A stretch of DNA of 64,000 nt from Rhodobacteraceae bacterium Araon29 (GTDB lineage: Bacteria > Pseudomonadota > Alphaproteobacteria > Rhodobacterales > Rhodobacteraceae), in NCBI GenBank assembly GCA_039640505.1, contig CP046865.1:682001-746000 (forward strand), read 5' to 3'. The translations under genes and the position numbers were made by a program. The notes beneath the pieces are model-generated. The model was not told the DNA's origin. It saw only the letters and a program-made list of their open reading frames with translations, and ran no database searches. Positions 37,427-47,364 of the stretch are shown piece by piece (within the stretch, counting starts at the first letter, position 1; each line of letters opens with the position of its first letter).

Positions 37427-37888
37427 ATGGAAGTTAGCTCAATTGAACGGGTTGTCGAAGATCTTGCCGTGATGAATAGCAAGCTTTTGTTGCTTATCGG
37501 TGCACCAGACTCAGGAAAAAGCAATTTGCTAGGAGAACTGGCCAAACGTCGGCAACTGAAAATCCTAAACGTTGGCGCCGCACTGGGGCAAGAACTGCTT
37601 ACAATTGCAAGCCCAAGAAGAAATATTGATGCCATCGATTTGCTGAAAAGCTTGTCGGATGAGTTCTCGCAAAACGATCTACTTCTCATGGATAACCTTG
37701 AAATTTTGTTCGACCAAGAATTGAAACTTAGTCCTTTAGATATCCTTAAACGTCACTCCCAAGCGCGATGCGTTGTGGCTATTTGGCCGGGCGAACTTAA
37801 AGACAAAAGATTGACCTATGCCAAAATCGGGCACCCAGAATTTCGTGAATACAGCTGTGATGGCGTGGTCCCGTTCAGGCTAAATTAG
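37427..37888 (+). CDS. brxF: BREX type 3 P-loop protein BrxF
   Basis: A 153-residue P-loop ATPase. Walker A is [14 protein letters not shown] near residues 22-35 and Walker B is [13 protein letters not shown] near 84-96. The size, the short fold and the position just before brxC match BrxF of type 3 BREX, for which no other use is known. Its exact role in defence is unknown; it may supply ATP-dependent regulation of the complex. The start follows an AT-rich region and the gene ends 14 bases before brxC, with AAGGAG upstream of the latter. Confidence 0.88.
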   Translation: MEVSSIERVVEDLAVMNSKLLLLIGAPDSGKSNLLGELAKRRQLKILNVGAALGQELLTIASPRRNIDAIDLLKSLSDEFSQNDLLLMDNLEILFDQELKLSPLDILKRHSQARCVVAIWPGELKDKRLTYAKIGHPEFREYSCDGVVPFRLN

Positions 37889-37902
37889 AAGGAGAAAAAA
37901 AG

Positions 37903-40900
37903 ATGGCAATGCGTTACGGAGACCTTATTCAATTTGATCCCATTGAGTCGGTCATTCAGCTTCTTGACGCAGATCGCCCTGATGAAGCTAAAAAATTAGT
38001 AACGACTTATGTTATCTCTGATGACATGGCCGATCGGATCGTCAATAGTATGATTCCTCAACTTTCGTTCGATGAGGCGGTCGACCACAAAGGTGTTTTA
38101 GTGGTCGGAAACTATGGTACTGGTAAGTCGCACTTGATGTCAGTTTTGTCACTTGTTGCCGAGGACGTAGCATTTCTGCCGATGATCCAGCACCCCAGAG
38201 TGGCCGAGGCTGCAAAGACAATTGCGGGCCGCTTCAAAGTACATCGGATTGAGATTTCCAGTCAGATGTCATTGCGCGACATCATTACCCAACAGCTTGA
38301 AGTGTTTCTGGAAAAGCACGGCGTGATCTACGCGTTCCCGCCTGCTGACAAAGTCATCAATAACAAGGCTGCGTTCGAGGAAATGATGTCGGTTTTTGCG
38401 GAGATTCACCCCGATCAAGGCATTCTCCTCGTCGTCGATGAGTTTCTCGAATACCTGCGATCACGCAAGGATCATGAACTCGTCCGCGACTTGTCTTTCC
38501 TCCGCGAGATCGGAGAGGTTGCCAAGCATCTTCGATTCCGTTTTGTGGCAGGCGTTCAGGAAGCGATCTTTGATAGCAGCCGCTTCCAACATGTGGCAGA
38601 TAGCCTGCGAAGGGTGAAAGACCGTTTCACTCAGGTTTTGCTGGCACGACAAGATGTCAGCTTCGTTGTCGCCGAACGCCTATTGAAGAAGTCTGTGGAC
38701 CAACAGGACAAGATCCGCGCTTACCTTAGACCTTTCTCGAAATTCTATGGTTCAATGAACGAGCGAATGGATGAGTATGTACGTTTGTTCCCAGTACACC
38801 CGGATTACATTGGTACGTTTGAGCGTCTGGTGTTTACCGAAAAGCGGGGCGCCCTGGTGACATTGCGTGATCAGATCCAGGCAATCCTCGACGGTGAAGT
38901 CCCTTCAGATAGGCCTGGTTTGATCAGCTTTGATAAGTTCTGGGATACTGTGGCCACAAATTCGGTCCTTCGCTCGGATCCGAATATCGGGCCAGTGCTC
39001 AAGGTTTCGGATGTACTTGCGGAGAGGGTCTCTAAGGGGTTCACTCGTCAAGCATATAAGCCGATGGCGCTTCGCATCATTGACGGTCTTTCAGTCCATC
39101 GCTTGACCACGGGGGGGATATCCATGTGCCTGTCGGACCGACGGCTGAGGAATTGCGCGACACGCTATGCCTGTTTCAGCCGGGTATTGAAGACATGGGT
39201 GGCGACCCGTCCGACGATCTGCTAACGGCGGTCCAAACCACGCTTCGCGAGACGCTCAAGACGGTAAATGGTCAGTTCATCTCCAAGGCGCCAGACACGG
39301 AGCAATACTATCTCGACCTGAAAAAGGACGTTGACTACGATGCTCAAATCGAGAAGCGAGCCGATACCCTTTCCGAAGATGCGCTCGATCGTGCTTTTTA
39401 CGGTGCTATCCGCCAACTCATGGAGCGCACGGACGAGTCCAGCTACGTGACGGGGCACCAGATTTGGCAATACCAGATCGAATGGCAGGAGCGCCGTGTA
39501 GAACGCATTGGTTATCTGTTCTTTGGCGCGCCGAATGACAGGCCGACGGCTCAGCCAGAGCGGGATTTCTATTTGTACTTCATCCAGCCCTTCGATCCCC
39601 CACGCTTCCGCGACGAACAGAAGCCCGACGAGGTTTTCTTCCGCCTTAAAGCGCCAGACGAAACGATCAAACGATTGCTGAGCTTTTACGCTGCCGCACA
39701 AGAACTGGCATCTACTGCAAGTGGTGGCGCCAAAGGTGTGTATCTTGACCGTGCTCGCGATGCACTGCGCGAAATGAGCAAATGGCTGCAAGAAAAACAG
39801 CTGGAGGTATTCGATGTCACGTTCCAAGGCAAGTCCAAGACACTTCGGGATTGGACTAAGGGCATTTCTCTCAGGGACAAAGCGCGCTTGGGTCCGGATG
39901 AACGCATCAACTTCCGTGATGTCGTCAACGTAATCGCCGGGATCGCGTTGAGCAGTCGGTTCGCTGATTTTTCACCCGAATACCCAACATTCTCGGCACT
40001 GCTAACGGAATCCAACAGAAAGCAGCTCATTGGCAACGCGCTTCGTGCTCTGACCGGCAGTAACCGTACGAAAGACGCCGTGATCGTCTTGGATGGCCTC
40101 GAAATGCTTGATGGTAATCGTATTGATCCGGTTGGATCTCGATACGCGCAAGAGGTTCTCGCGCGTCTAAAGGCCAAAGGTCATGGGCAAGTGCTTAATC
40201 GAAGCGAGTTGCTCGTCGGCAATGCGGATATCGAATACTTCAGCCCTGACAAATACAGGCTCGAGAGTGATCTCCTGGTTACTGTGCTAGGTTCACTGGT
40301 CTATTCTGGTGACATTGTTATGGCTATTGCCGGTGACAAAATTGATTCCGGCAATATCGGGGTTCTCGCAGACCGTCCACTCGATGAGTTGAAGCAGTTC
40401 AAGCACGTTGAAGCGCCGAAGGAAATCAATGTTGCAGTGCTTCGATCGCTCTTCGAGATGCTAGAGTTGCCGCCTGGTCTCGCGCAGCAGGCCACGCAAG
40501 GTTTAGACGAGCCGGTTAAGGCGCTTCAGGAGGAGGTCAGCAAGCTCACAAAACGTTTGCTTGCAGTCTCCACCGACATGGCGAACCGATTGAGCTTCTG
40601 GGGTCAGCCTTTGCTGCGTGACGAAGAAATCCGCGACTGGAGATCGAAGCTCGACGAGCTTAAGGCATTCTCAGAAAGCCTGTCGCCCTACAATACGGTC
40701 GGAAAGCTCAAGAATCTGCGCATTGGCTCTGATGATATCGCAGCCCAGAAGAAGAACCTTGAGGTTCTAAACTCCACTGAGGGACTCATCAGCCTGATTG
40801 GCGAGCTCGGGAACACAGCAAGCTATCTTGGTCAGGCCGAGATGGTGCTGTCGTCTGACCACGCTTGGGTGAAGCAGGCTCAGGATGCGCGCAAGCAGGT

Positions 40901-41633
40901 CCTCGATGCATTGTCGAAGAGCCGAACTGGACAGAACGGATCCGAACACCGGCAGACACTCGCAAAGCTCAAAAAGGACTACGTGACTGCGTATGTCAGC
41001 ATGCACAGCAAGGCGCGTCTCGGAGTGTCCGAAGACAAGACAAAGACTACACTGCGCAAAGACACTAGACTTCTTGCAATGCGGGCTTTGGCGAATATCT
41101 CGCTGATGCCGACAAGCCAGCTCACCACGTTTGAAGAGAAGCTCGACAAGTTGAAGAGCTGCGCCTCGCTGATCGACTCCGAACTGGCGGTCAGCCCGGT
41201 TTGCCCGCACTGCAACTTCCGCCCGGCAAATGAGCAGGGAGACATGCTACCCGCGGCCAATGTGCTCAAGCAGCTCGATGACGAGCTCGATCAGCTGCTG
41301 GACGGATGGGTGCAGACGCTTCTCGACAACCTCGAGGATCCGATCATCCAGTCGAACTTTGAATTGCTGAAGGAAGGCTTCCGCAAGATCGTCACCGGCT
41401 TTGTCGTCAGCAAGTCATTGCCCGATCCCGTCACGCCCGAGTTCATCAACGCGGTGCAAGAGGCACTTTCCGGCCTCGACAAGGTTGTCGTCTCGGGCGA
41501 AGATATTCGGCAAGCTCTGCTAAATGGTGGATCACCTGCAACACCCGAAGATCTGCGCAAGCGGTTCGATGCTTTCATGAACGACCGTTGCAAGGGCAAG
41601 GACACCACCAAGCTACGCTTTGTGGTAGAGTGA
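37903..41633 (+). pseudogene. brxC: BREX ATPase BrxC, split by a -1 frameshift at a G7 run
   Basis: Two overlapping frames encode one protein. The first (37903-39225) gives residues 1-405, with Walker [14 protein letters not shown] near 66-78 and Walker [14 protein letters not shown] near 175-187. The second frame gives the rest to 41633. The join is exact at the seven G at 39111-39117: HRLTTGG in the first frame continues as [19 protein letters not shown] in the second, the normal BrxC continuation. A one-base shift back (or one more G) restores about 1243 residues, the expected length. Without it the product ends in an unrelated 34-residue tail. A late C-x2-C (CPHCNFRP) is present. BrxC is essential in BREX as studied elsewhere. 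The gene may be phase-variable, programmed to slip, or mis-sequenced; it is not decayed otherwise. Confidence 0.9.
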
Positions 41634-41641
41634 TTTCGGCT

Positions 41642-41743
41642 ATGACACGCGACGAACTGTTAGAAGAGCTCAACTCTGTAGAGTGGAACGACATAGTGTT
41701 CAAAACAGCAGAATGTGCTCACCGAAGCCGGTTTGAAACTTAA
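41642..41743 (+). pseudogene. Remnant of an AlbA_2-type (schlafen-like) gene
   Basis: A 33-codon frame starts at 41642: MTRDELLEELNSVEWNDIVFKTAECA, then diverges and stops at 41743. The opening resembles the start of AlbA_2-domain ATP-binding proteins, where E-x-FK with upstream Trp is typical. The rest of that gene is missing. Another frame across the junction gives VLTEAGLKLNELRRDD and a stop at about 41765, as if an internal deletion joined two ends. It lies between brxC and pglX, where no gene is expected in a minimal type 3 locus. The identification is tentative. Confidence 0.45.
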
Positions 41744-41791
41744 CGAGCTGCGTCGAGACGACTAGCGTCAGCAGCAGAAAGACGACAACAC

Positions 41792-44557
41792 ATGAGTGAG
41801 ACACTCAATCTAAGCACTGGCGCAGACAGTGGAGAGGTGGAATGCCTCGGTCAGAAATTTCGAAGTGATAAGGCACGCCGCGCGCATTTCCTGGCCCTAT
41901 TGGCTGAGAAGCTGCAAGATACCACGTTTCGTGATCAAGAGGGCTTCCCGGTGGGAACCGATGAGGCAATCCTCGCCATGTCGGATCCGCCCTACTACAC
42001 GGCGTGTCCTAATCCTTGGCTCGCAGAGTTCGTGGAGCACTACGGTGAACCATACGATCCGGCCGTTGAATATTCCCGCGAACCTATGGCTGTCGACGTT
42101 TCGATTGGGAAATCTGATGCAGTATACAAAGCCCATTCCTATCACACTAAAGTTCCACATCTAGCCATTGTGCCGTCCATTCTACACTTCACTGAACCTG
42201 GTGATATTGTACTGGATGGTTTTGGCGGATCGGGCATGACAGGCATTGCTGCTCAGTGGTGCGGCGTCGCTTCTGCAGCCTTCCGACTTGAGATTGAAAA
42301 TGAATGGAAGAGTTTAGGCCAGACAGCCCCAAAATGGGGCCCTCGACGCGCCATCATCAATGAGCTTTCACCGGCAGCAACATCTATTGCCGCTGGACTG
42401 AATTTTCCATTCGATGCTCACCAATTCGCCGAGCGCGCGGAGAAAATTCTAAGCACGACCCAAGCAGAACTCGGCTGGATGTTCGAAACAACCCATACGG
42501 ACGGCACCTCCAAAGGGCGAATAGACTTCACAGTGTGGAGCGAGATTTTTACGTGCTCAAATTGCGCCGGGGAGATTATTTTCTTTGATGAGGCCTTTGA
42601 CCCCAAAACAAAGAAAGTTGGGAAGGAAATCACGTGCCCTCATTGCGCGGCAAAATCTACCAAAGAGAACATGGAGCTTGTCTTTGAGACTTTCATGGAC
42701 GTTCCGTCGGGCAACATTGATGAAAGGCCAAAACGCGTACCAGTACTAATAAAATATTCCATTGGAAGGAAAACCTTTCAAAAACGCCCCGATGAGTTAG
42801 ACCTAGAAGTAATCCGTAGAGCCGAAGCTCTGGATCTACCGGAGCACCTCCCAATACATACGCTTCCAGATTGCCAAATGACGCGTGTTGGTCGAATGAA
42901 AACAACAAAGACAAAGCACGTTCACCATATGTACTTTCCTCGAGAAGCGCACATTTTATCCGCGTTGTGGGGGCAAGCCAACAGCGAACCTGATGCACGA
43001 ATTCGAAATGCTCTCAAATTTTGGCTAGACAGTCATTTCATAAATATGTCGATTCTTAATCGATATCGACCTGAAGTATCTTTTCCCTACAATCCACTTA
43101 CTGGTGTATTCTACGTCCCGTCGCAAATCGCTGAAGCTGATCCTTTCAAGGCCTATAGCAATAAACTCAAAAGACTCATTACGGCATTTAGTCAAAAACA
43201 TGGTGTGTCTGGGAGCAGTATTGTCTCAACGGGGAGTGCGACACAACTAGACCTCCCAGATAACAGCATTGACTACGTGTTCACAGACCCACCGTTCGGA
43301 GAAAATATATACTATGCCGACCTTAACCAGATAATAGAGTCATGGCATGGCGTGTTTACCAACGTGTCATCTGAAGCAATCATTGATCGTGTTCGTGAAA
43401 AAGGCCTCCACGAGTACCAAGCTCTGATCAGAAGTGCGTTTTCCGAGTACTTTAGGGTGTTGAAGCCTGGAAGATGGATGACAGTGGTGTTTTCCAACAG
43501 CCGCGCTTCTGTGTGGAACGCAATCCAACTCGCGCTTCAGCAGTCAGGATTCGTTGTCGCTGAAGTCTCAGCTTTGGATAAGAAACAGGGCAGTTTCAAG
43601 CAGGTAACTTCGGCAACTGCAGTCAAGCAAGACCTCGTTATTTCCGTGTACAAACCCAATGGAGGGTTGGAGAAGAGGCTTGGAGAACGTGGTGCAGCTC
43701 CGGACACAGCATGGGAATTCGTTCAAACTCATCTACGCCAGCTGCCAGTGACCAAGTCTAATAAAGGCATTCTCGAGGTTGTCGTCGAGCGTGATCCGCG
43801 CCGCATCTATGACCGCATGGTGTCTTGGTTTGTCCGCCACGACTATCCCGTACCTCTCTCGACCGAGGAGTTCCTAGAGGGGCTACGCAATCGCTTCCCC
43901 GAGCGCGACGGAATGGTCTTTCTGCCAGAGCAGGTGGCGGGCTATGATCGAAAGCGTGCCCAGGCGGCCCAAGCTCCACAGATTGAACTCTTTGTCTCGG
44001 ACGAGCGCTCAGCCATCGACTGGCTGACAGACTTCCTGCGCAAGCGCCCTTCCACCTACCAGGACGTCCACCCTGAGTTTACGGTGCAGATGGGTGCTGG
44101 ATGGCGGAAGCACGAAGAGAAGCCTGAACTTTCTGCGCTGCTCGAAGACAACTTCCTGCGCTACGAAGGCAAAGATGACGTGCCGAGCCAGATCCACAAC
44201 TACTTGTCCACCAACTTCAAGGATATGCGGAACCGGGAGAAGTCGGATCCGCTGCTCAAATCCAAGGCGAAGGATCGCTGGTTTGTGCCTGACCCCAGCA
44301 AAGCGAAGGATCTTGAGCAGAAGCGCGAAAGGACGCTTCTGAAGGAGTTCGAAACCTACAAGTCAGCGACCAAACGTCAGCTGAAAGAGTCCCGCCTGGA
44401 AGTTCTTAGAACAGGCTTCAAAACGGCTTGGGCGGCGAAGGACTACAAGACGATAATCGGCATTGCCGAGAAGCTGCCAGATCAGACGCTGCAGGAAGAT
44501 GAAAAGCTGCTGCTCTGGTACGATCAGGCGCTCACGCGCACGGAGGCTGATGCATGA
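41792..44557 (+). CDS. pglX: BREX adenine-specific DNA methyltransferase (PglX, type 3 form)
   Basis: A 921-residue DNA methylase that marks the host genome so that BREX acts only on foreign DNA. Motif IV-like SDPPYY is at about residues 65-71, motif I-like DGFGGSGMTG at about 143-152, and a second TDPPFGENIYY at about 498-508. A zinc ribbon (CSNCAGE near 255 and CPHCAAK near 282) lies between. This split organisation matches the type 3 methylase PglXI rather than the type 1 PglX. The middle part, likely the target-recognition region, is visibly richer in A and T than the two ends. It overlaps brxHII in ATGA. Confidence 0.85.
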   Translation: MSETLNLSTGADSGEVECLGQKFRSDKARRAHFLALLAEKLQDTTFRDQEGFPVGTDEAILAMSDPPYYTACPNPWLAEFVEHYGEPYDPAVEYSREPMAVDVSIGKSDAVYKAHSYHTKVPHLAIVPSILHFTEPGDIVLDGFGGSGMTGIAAQWCGVASAAFRLEIENEWKSLGQTAPKWGPRRAIINELSPAATSIAAGLNFPFDAHQFAERAEKILSTTQAELGWMFETTHTDGTSKGRIDFTVWSEIFTCSNCAGEIIFFDEAFDPKTKKVGKEITCPHCAAKSTKENMELVFETFMDVPSGNIDERPKRVPVLIKYSIGRKTFQKRPDELDLEVIRRAEALDLPEHLPIHTLPDCQMTRVGRMKTTKTKHVHHMYFPREAHILSALWGQANSEPDARIRNALKFWLDSHFINMSILNRYRPEVSFPYNPLTGVFYVPSQIAEADPFKAYSNKLKRLITAFSQKHGVSGSSIVSTGSATQLDLPDNSIDYVFTDPPFGENIYYADLNQIIESWHGVFTNVSSEAIIDRVREKGLHEYQALIRSAFSEYFRVLKPGRWMTVVFSNSRASVWNAIQLALQQSGFVVAEVSALDKKQGSFKQVTSATAVKQDLVISVYKPNGGLEKRLGERGAAPDTAWEFVQTHLRQLPVTKSNKGILEVVVERDPRRIYDRMVSWFVRHDYPVPLSTEEFLEGLRNRFPERDGMVFLPEQVAGYDRKRAQAAQAPQIELFVSDERSAIDWLTDFLRKRPSTYQDVHPEFTVQMGAGWRKHEEKPELSALLEDNFLRYEGKDDVPSQIHNYLSTNFKDMRNREKSDPLLKSKAKDRWFVPDPSKAKDLEQKRERTLLKEFETYKSATKRQLKESRLEVLRTGFKTAWAAKDYKTIIGIAEKLPDQTLQEDEKLLLWYDQALTRTEADA

Positions 44558-47364
44558 CGCAAGCCCCCCAAGACTATGACATTGGCGCGTGGTGCTGGCA
44601 TGAACGACATGCCGCACCCTGCCGTGTCGTGGATCGGGAAGAAGTGTGGGGTGAGACGTCGTTTCGGGTTTGGTTGCCCAGCAAAGATGCCGTCGTTCGC
44701 GCGCAGTCGCGGGAGCTACGGCCGCTCGATGCCGTTCAAACTACAGTCGATCAGATCCTGCACACGGCCGCCGCGGCAAAGCTCCTGGATGCGATGGAAG
44801 ACAATCTGCTTCTGGCGCCGATCCAGTCAAGCGTTGTCCCTCTGCCCCATCAGCTCTATGCTCTAAACCGCGCTATGAGCCGGGATCGGATCCGCTATCT
44901 GCTTGCGGATGAAGTGGGGCTAGGCAAGACGATTGAAGCCGGCCTTATCCTTCGCGAGCTCAAGTTGCGCGGGATGGCGAAAAGGATCCTTATCGTTGCA
45001 CCCAAAGGGTTGGTCAGACAATGGCAGGCAGAGATGCGCCTTCACTTTTGTGAGAATTTCCAGTTCATTGAGCCGTCAGAACTTTCGGCATATCGACAAT
45101 TCCGGGCTGATGACGAAAATCTCTGGCGATTGCATGATCAAGCAATTTGTTCGTTGGACTCAATTAAGCCGCTTGAAAAGCGGCGCGGATGGAGTGCAGA
45201 AAAGCTTAGCACTTATAACCGCGAACGCTTCGAAGACCTGATTTCGGCATCTTGGGATCTTGTGATAATTGACGAAGCTCACCGCATGGGAGGCAGCACA
45301 GATCAGGTTGCACGATACAAGTTAGGCGCAGCGCTTGCTGAAGCGGCCCCATACCTCTTACTTCTATCGGCAACGCCACACCAAGGAAAAACCGATCAGT
45401 TCCATCGCTTGATGCAGCTTCTCGACCGCGACTCCTTTCCGGATGAGAGCAGCATTTCCAGTAATCGTGTGCGCCCGTTTGTTGTGCGAACCGAAAAGAG
45501 GATTGCGATCGATGCAGAAGGGGAACCCCTGTTTAAGCCTCGTATGACACGCACGAAAGCGGTCGCCTGGTTGGACCGCCATACGGCTCAGCAGGGGCTG
45601 TACGAAGCAGTCACCGAATACGTTCGTCACGGTTACAATCAAGCCATGGCATCAAAGCAAAGACACATCGGCTTCCTGATGATCCTGATGCAGCGCTTGG
45701 TGACGTCCAGCACCGCAGCCATCCGGGCAACCTTGGAAAAGCGCCTACTCGCTCTGGATGACGACCAGCGACAGCTTCAGCTCTTTTCCGCTGAAGGCGT
45801 CGGGGACTGGCATGAGCTGACGGGTGATGATCAGATTGGTGTTGCCATGGCATTTGAAGCTTTGGGCGATGAACGAAAAGACGTTAAGGCACTTTTATTT
45901 ATTGCGCGCGAAACTGAAGCACAGGGAACTGATGCCAAAGCCGAAGCACTCTTGGAGCAGATCTACAAGATACAACAGGAAGAAAATGATCCTCAGTTGA
46001 AAGTTCTGGTGTTCACAGAATTTGTTCCAACACAAGCTATGCTCGCGGAATTCCTTGAGAGTAGGGGCTTCTCAGTTGCAACACTGAATGGCAGCATGGA
46101 TCTTGAAGCGCGTGGGCGAGCTCAGCGGAAATTTTCCTCAGATGTGCGTATACTGATCTCAACGGATGCTGGAGGTGAAGGCCTTAATCTTCAATTCTGT
46201 CATATCATTATAAACTTCGATATGCCGTGGAACCCTATGCGGGTTGAGCAACGGATCGGTCGAGTGGACCGTATCGGTCAGCCTCATGTTGTGCGCGCAA
46301 TCAATTTTGTACTCGAAGATACTGTGGAGCATCGTGTTCGAGAGGTTCTTGAAACTAAGCTCGCAGTGATCGCCCAGGAATTTGGTGTCGATAAAGTTGC
46401 CGATGTAATGGATTCAGTCGAGGCGGAGCCACTGTTTGATGAGTTGTTTGTGCAAGGACTTCAGGATCCTACTTCGATTGAATTAGAATGCGAAACAGCC
46501 ATTATAAAACTGCGATCCACTCTGGAAGAACATCAAAAAAACACTGATCTTCTAGCTGATGGGCATGATCTGGAGCCTGATGACGCTAGAAAGTGGCGTG
46601 ATCATCCGGCGCAGTTTTGGCTTGAGCGAGCAATTACAACTGGGCTACCTGTGCGGGGGGGAGAAGCCAAGAAAGAAGGTGACACCTGGCGGATACGGTG
46701 GACTGACGGCACCGAATCATCTTCGGTGTGTTTCGATGCGCGAACAGCGGGCGATCGGCCGGAAGCTGAGTGGGTCACGCTGGAAGATCCAAGAGCGCAG
46801 GCTTTGATCGCTGATCTTCCGCGTTGCATCCCTGGTCAACCTGTACCCGCCGTTCGCATAACAGGCCTGCCTGACAGTGTGAAAGGCGTTTGGTCGCTAT
46901 GGGAAGTCAGTCTGGCAGCTGACAATTTCAGCCGTCGTCGCTTCTTATCCATTTTCGTCAATGATGAAGGGCGCGCCTTCCAGCCGACCGCAAAGCGCAT
47001 TTGGGATATGCTTCTGACGGAGCAGGTCGAGCCGATTGGTGCCAATCAGATTGAGGCACCGTACGACTGGTTTGAGAGATCGAAAGGGGCTGCGGTCACG
47101 CAAGGTGAGCGAGTGTTCTTTGATCTTGTGGCAGGGCACAAGGTTCGGATCGAGGAAGAACGTGAACGCGCACTCTACGCTTTCGAAGCTCGACACAAGG
47201 CGATTGGCAGAGTGGGGCTGCAGACTGTACGTGATTATCGATGGAAGCGTCTGCAGAAAGAGCATGAAGCTCGGATCGCACAGCTAGATTCTGCGGCATG
47301 TTACTCGCCAGCTCTCAATGCACTCACAGTTTTGAGAATTGGCGAAACGGTAGCTGGTGCATGA
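44554..47364 (+). CDS. brxHII: BREX SNF2/DEAD-type helicase BrxHII
   Basis: A 936-residue superfamily 2 helicase/translocase. Walker A is LLADEVGLGKTIEAGLIL (about residues 116-133), the DEAH box is VIIDEAHRMGG (about 237-247), motif III is LLLLSATPHQGK, and the C-terminal helicase motif VI is VEQRIGRVDRIGQ (about 565-577). This is the SNF2 (RapA-like) class found in type 3 BREX as BrxHII. It would use ATP to translocate on DNA during phage exclusion. The start overlaps pglX by four bases and the stop overlaps the pglZ start, so the three are translationally coupled. Confidence 0.9.
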   Translation: MTQAPQDYDIGAWCWHERHAAPCRVVDREEVWGETSFRVWLPSKDAVVRAQSRELRPLDAVQTTVDQILHTAAAAKLLDAMEDNLLLAPIQSSVVPLPHQLYALNRAMSRDRIRYLLADEVGLGKTIEAGLILRELKLRGMAKRILIVAPKGLVRQWQAEMRLHFCENFQFIEPSELSAYRQFRADDENLWRLHDQAICSLDSIKPLEKRRGWSAEKLSTYNRERFEDLISASWDLVIIDEAHRMGGSTDQVARYKLGAALAEAAPYLLLLSATPHQGKTDQFHRLMQLLDRDSFPDESSISSNRVRPFVVRTEKRIAIDAEGEPLFKPRMTRTKAVAWLDRHTAQQGLYEAVTEYVRHGYNQAMASKQRHIGFLMILMQRLVTSSTAAIRATLEKRLLALDDDQRQLQLFSAEGVGDWHELTGDDQIGVAMAFEALGDERKDVKALLFIARETEAQGTDAKAEALLEQIYKIQQEENDPQLKVLVFTEFVPTQAMLAEFLESRGFSVATLNGSMDLEARGRAQRKFSSDVRILISTDAGGEGLNLQFCHIIINFDMPWNPMRVEQRIGRVDRIGQPHVVRAINFVLEDTVEHRVREVLETKLAVIAQEFGVDKVADVMDSVEAEPLFDELFVQGLQDPTSIELECETAIIKLRSTLEEHQKNTDLLADGHDLEPDDARKWRDHPAQFWLERAITTGLPVRGGEAKKEGDTWRIRWTDGTESSSVCFDARTAGDRPEAEWVTLEDPRAQALIADLPRCIPGQPVPAVRITGLPDSVKGVWSLWEVSLAADNFSRRRFLSIFVNDEGRAFQPTAKRIWDMLLTEQVEPIGANQIEAPYDWFERSKGAAVTQGERVFFDLVAGHKVRIEEERERALYAFEARHKAIGRVGLQTVRDYRWKRLQKEHEARIAQLDSAACYSPALNALTVLRIGETVAGA

